This document shows, piece by piece, positions 5,179 through 5,444 of a DNA stretch of 5,444 bases; the first letter of the stretch is position 1; each line of letters opens with the position of its first letter. Under the pieces are notes generated by a model. That model was not told where the DNA came from. It searched no databases and saw nothing but the letters and a program-made list of their open reading frames with translations. The stretch covers positions 1 to 5,444 of the forward strand of contig JAKANT010000156.1 of assembly GCA_021823635.1 (NCBI GenBank). Reading direction: 5' to 3'. The translations under genes were made by a program, and so were the position numbers. Source of the stretch: Pseudomonadota bacterium (GTDB lineage: Bacteria; Pseudomonadota; Gammaproteobacteria; Burkholderiales; Burkholderiaceae_F).

Positions 5179-5444
5179 TCAGCTTGCTTCGCGCAGCTTG
5201 AAACGCTGCAGCTTGCCGGTGGCGGTGCGCGGCAGCGCATCGACGAAGGCGATCGCGCGCGGGTACTTGTACGGCGCGATTGCCTGTTTGACGAACTCCT
5301 GCAGCGTCCTGACCATCGCCTCGTCGCCGCTGAAACCCGGCCGCAGCACGACGAAGGCCTTGACGATCTGGCCGCGCTCGGCATCCGGCACGCCGACGAC
5401 GCCGCACTCGGCGACGGCCGGGTGCGCAAGCAGCGCGTCTTCGA
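5179..5444 (-). CDS. AMP-forming acyl/aryl-CoA ligase, C-terminal end (benzoate/2-aminobenzoate-CoA ligase-like)
   Basis: The last 87 residues of an adenylate-forming ligase (ANL superfamily); the rest lies beyond the right edge. Such enzymes activate a carboxylic acid with ATP and attach it to CoA. The segment is the mobile C-terminal domain: EDALLAHPAVAECGVVGVPD, then RGQIVKAFVVLRPG, APYKYPRAIAFVDALP, and RTATGKLQRFKLRE. The catalytic Lys of the PxxxxGKxxR motif is present (codon 5212-5214). The YKYPR...FVDxLPRTATGK wording is typical of benzoate-CoA and 2-aminobenzoate-CoA ligases, but some medium-chain acyl-CoA ligases share it, so the substrate stays open. The stop is TGA at 5179-5181. 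The RidA-family gene follows 46 bases downstream. Met codons inside this segment are internal, not starts. Confidence 0.9.
   Translation of the reverse strand, partial: EDALLAHPAVAECGVVGVPDAERGQIVKAFVVLRPGFSGDEAMVRTLQEFVKQAIAPYKYPRAIAFVDALPRTATGKLQRFKLREAS

Noticed and set aside
4710..5201. Plus-strand 163-codon frame antisense to the RidA-family gene
   Set aside because: It is the complement of a clear RidA-family protein and shows no ribosome site or family of its own.

Overview
This window is very GC-rich (about 70% by eye, with G or C in most third codon positions). The five recognisable proteins look proteobacterial, most like a betaproteobacterium of the Burkholderiales/Rhodocyclales type. 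That placement is an inference from composition and protein families, not from a marker gene. No rRNA, tRNA, CRISPR array, transposase or phage gene was found.

Layout. (1) Positions 1-2682 (+) hold the 3' two thirds of lhr, a large ATP-dependent helicase; the window begins inside the gene, after the ATPase domains. (2) Positions 2683-2871 contain a possible 39-codon leader ORF (2750-2869). It has a good ribosome binding site, and its TAA stop lies two bases before the ATG at 2872. (3) Positions 2872-3798 (+) encode an exported di-heme c-type cytochrome built from two PSCyt1-like modules plus a small repeated beta tail. (4) Positions 3799-4143 form a 345-base gap with no convincing gene. It holds a strong GC hairpin next to a G8 run, and a short AT-rich patch. 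(5) Positions 4144-4635 (+) encode a small single-domain cupin with an excellent AGGAGG site. (6) Positions 4636-4736 separate convergent genes and contain a 10-bp hairpin that may end transcription from both sides. (7) Positions 4737-5132 (-) encode a RidA/YjgF-family protein. (8) Positions 5179-5444 (-) encode the C-terminal end of an AMP-forming acyl/aryl-CoA ligase that runs off the right edge.

How the genes fit together. Lhr stands alone as a DNA-repair enzyme. The cytochrome may be read from the same strand but shows no functional link to Lhr. The CoA ligase and RidA-family genes are 46 bases apart on the minus strand and are very probably one operon. A benzoate/2-aminobenzoate-CoA-ligase-like protein beside a RidA homologue suggests aromatic acid or amino-aromatic acid breakdown through CoA thioesters. 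The cupin, convergent with this pair, could belong to the same metabolism, but nothing in the sequence proves it.

No clearly new multi-gene system is visible. The most unusual points are two conserved family residues that appear to be replaced (the motif-2 His of the cupin and the Arg of the RidA protein), the coupled leader ORF in front of the cytochrome, the repeated C-terminal tail of the cytochrome, and the structured G8/hairpin element in the 345-base gap.
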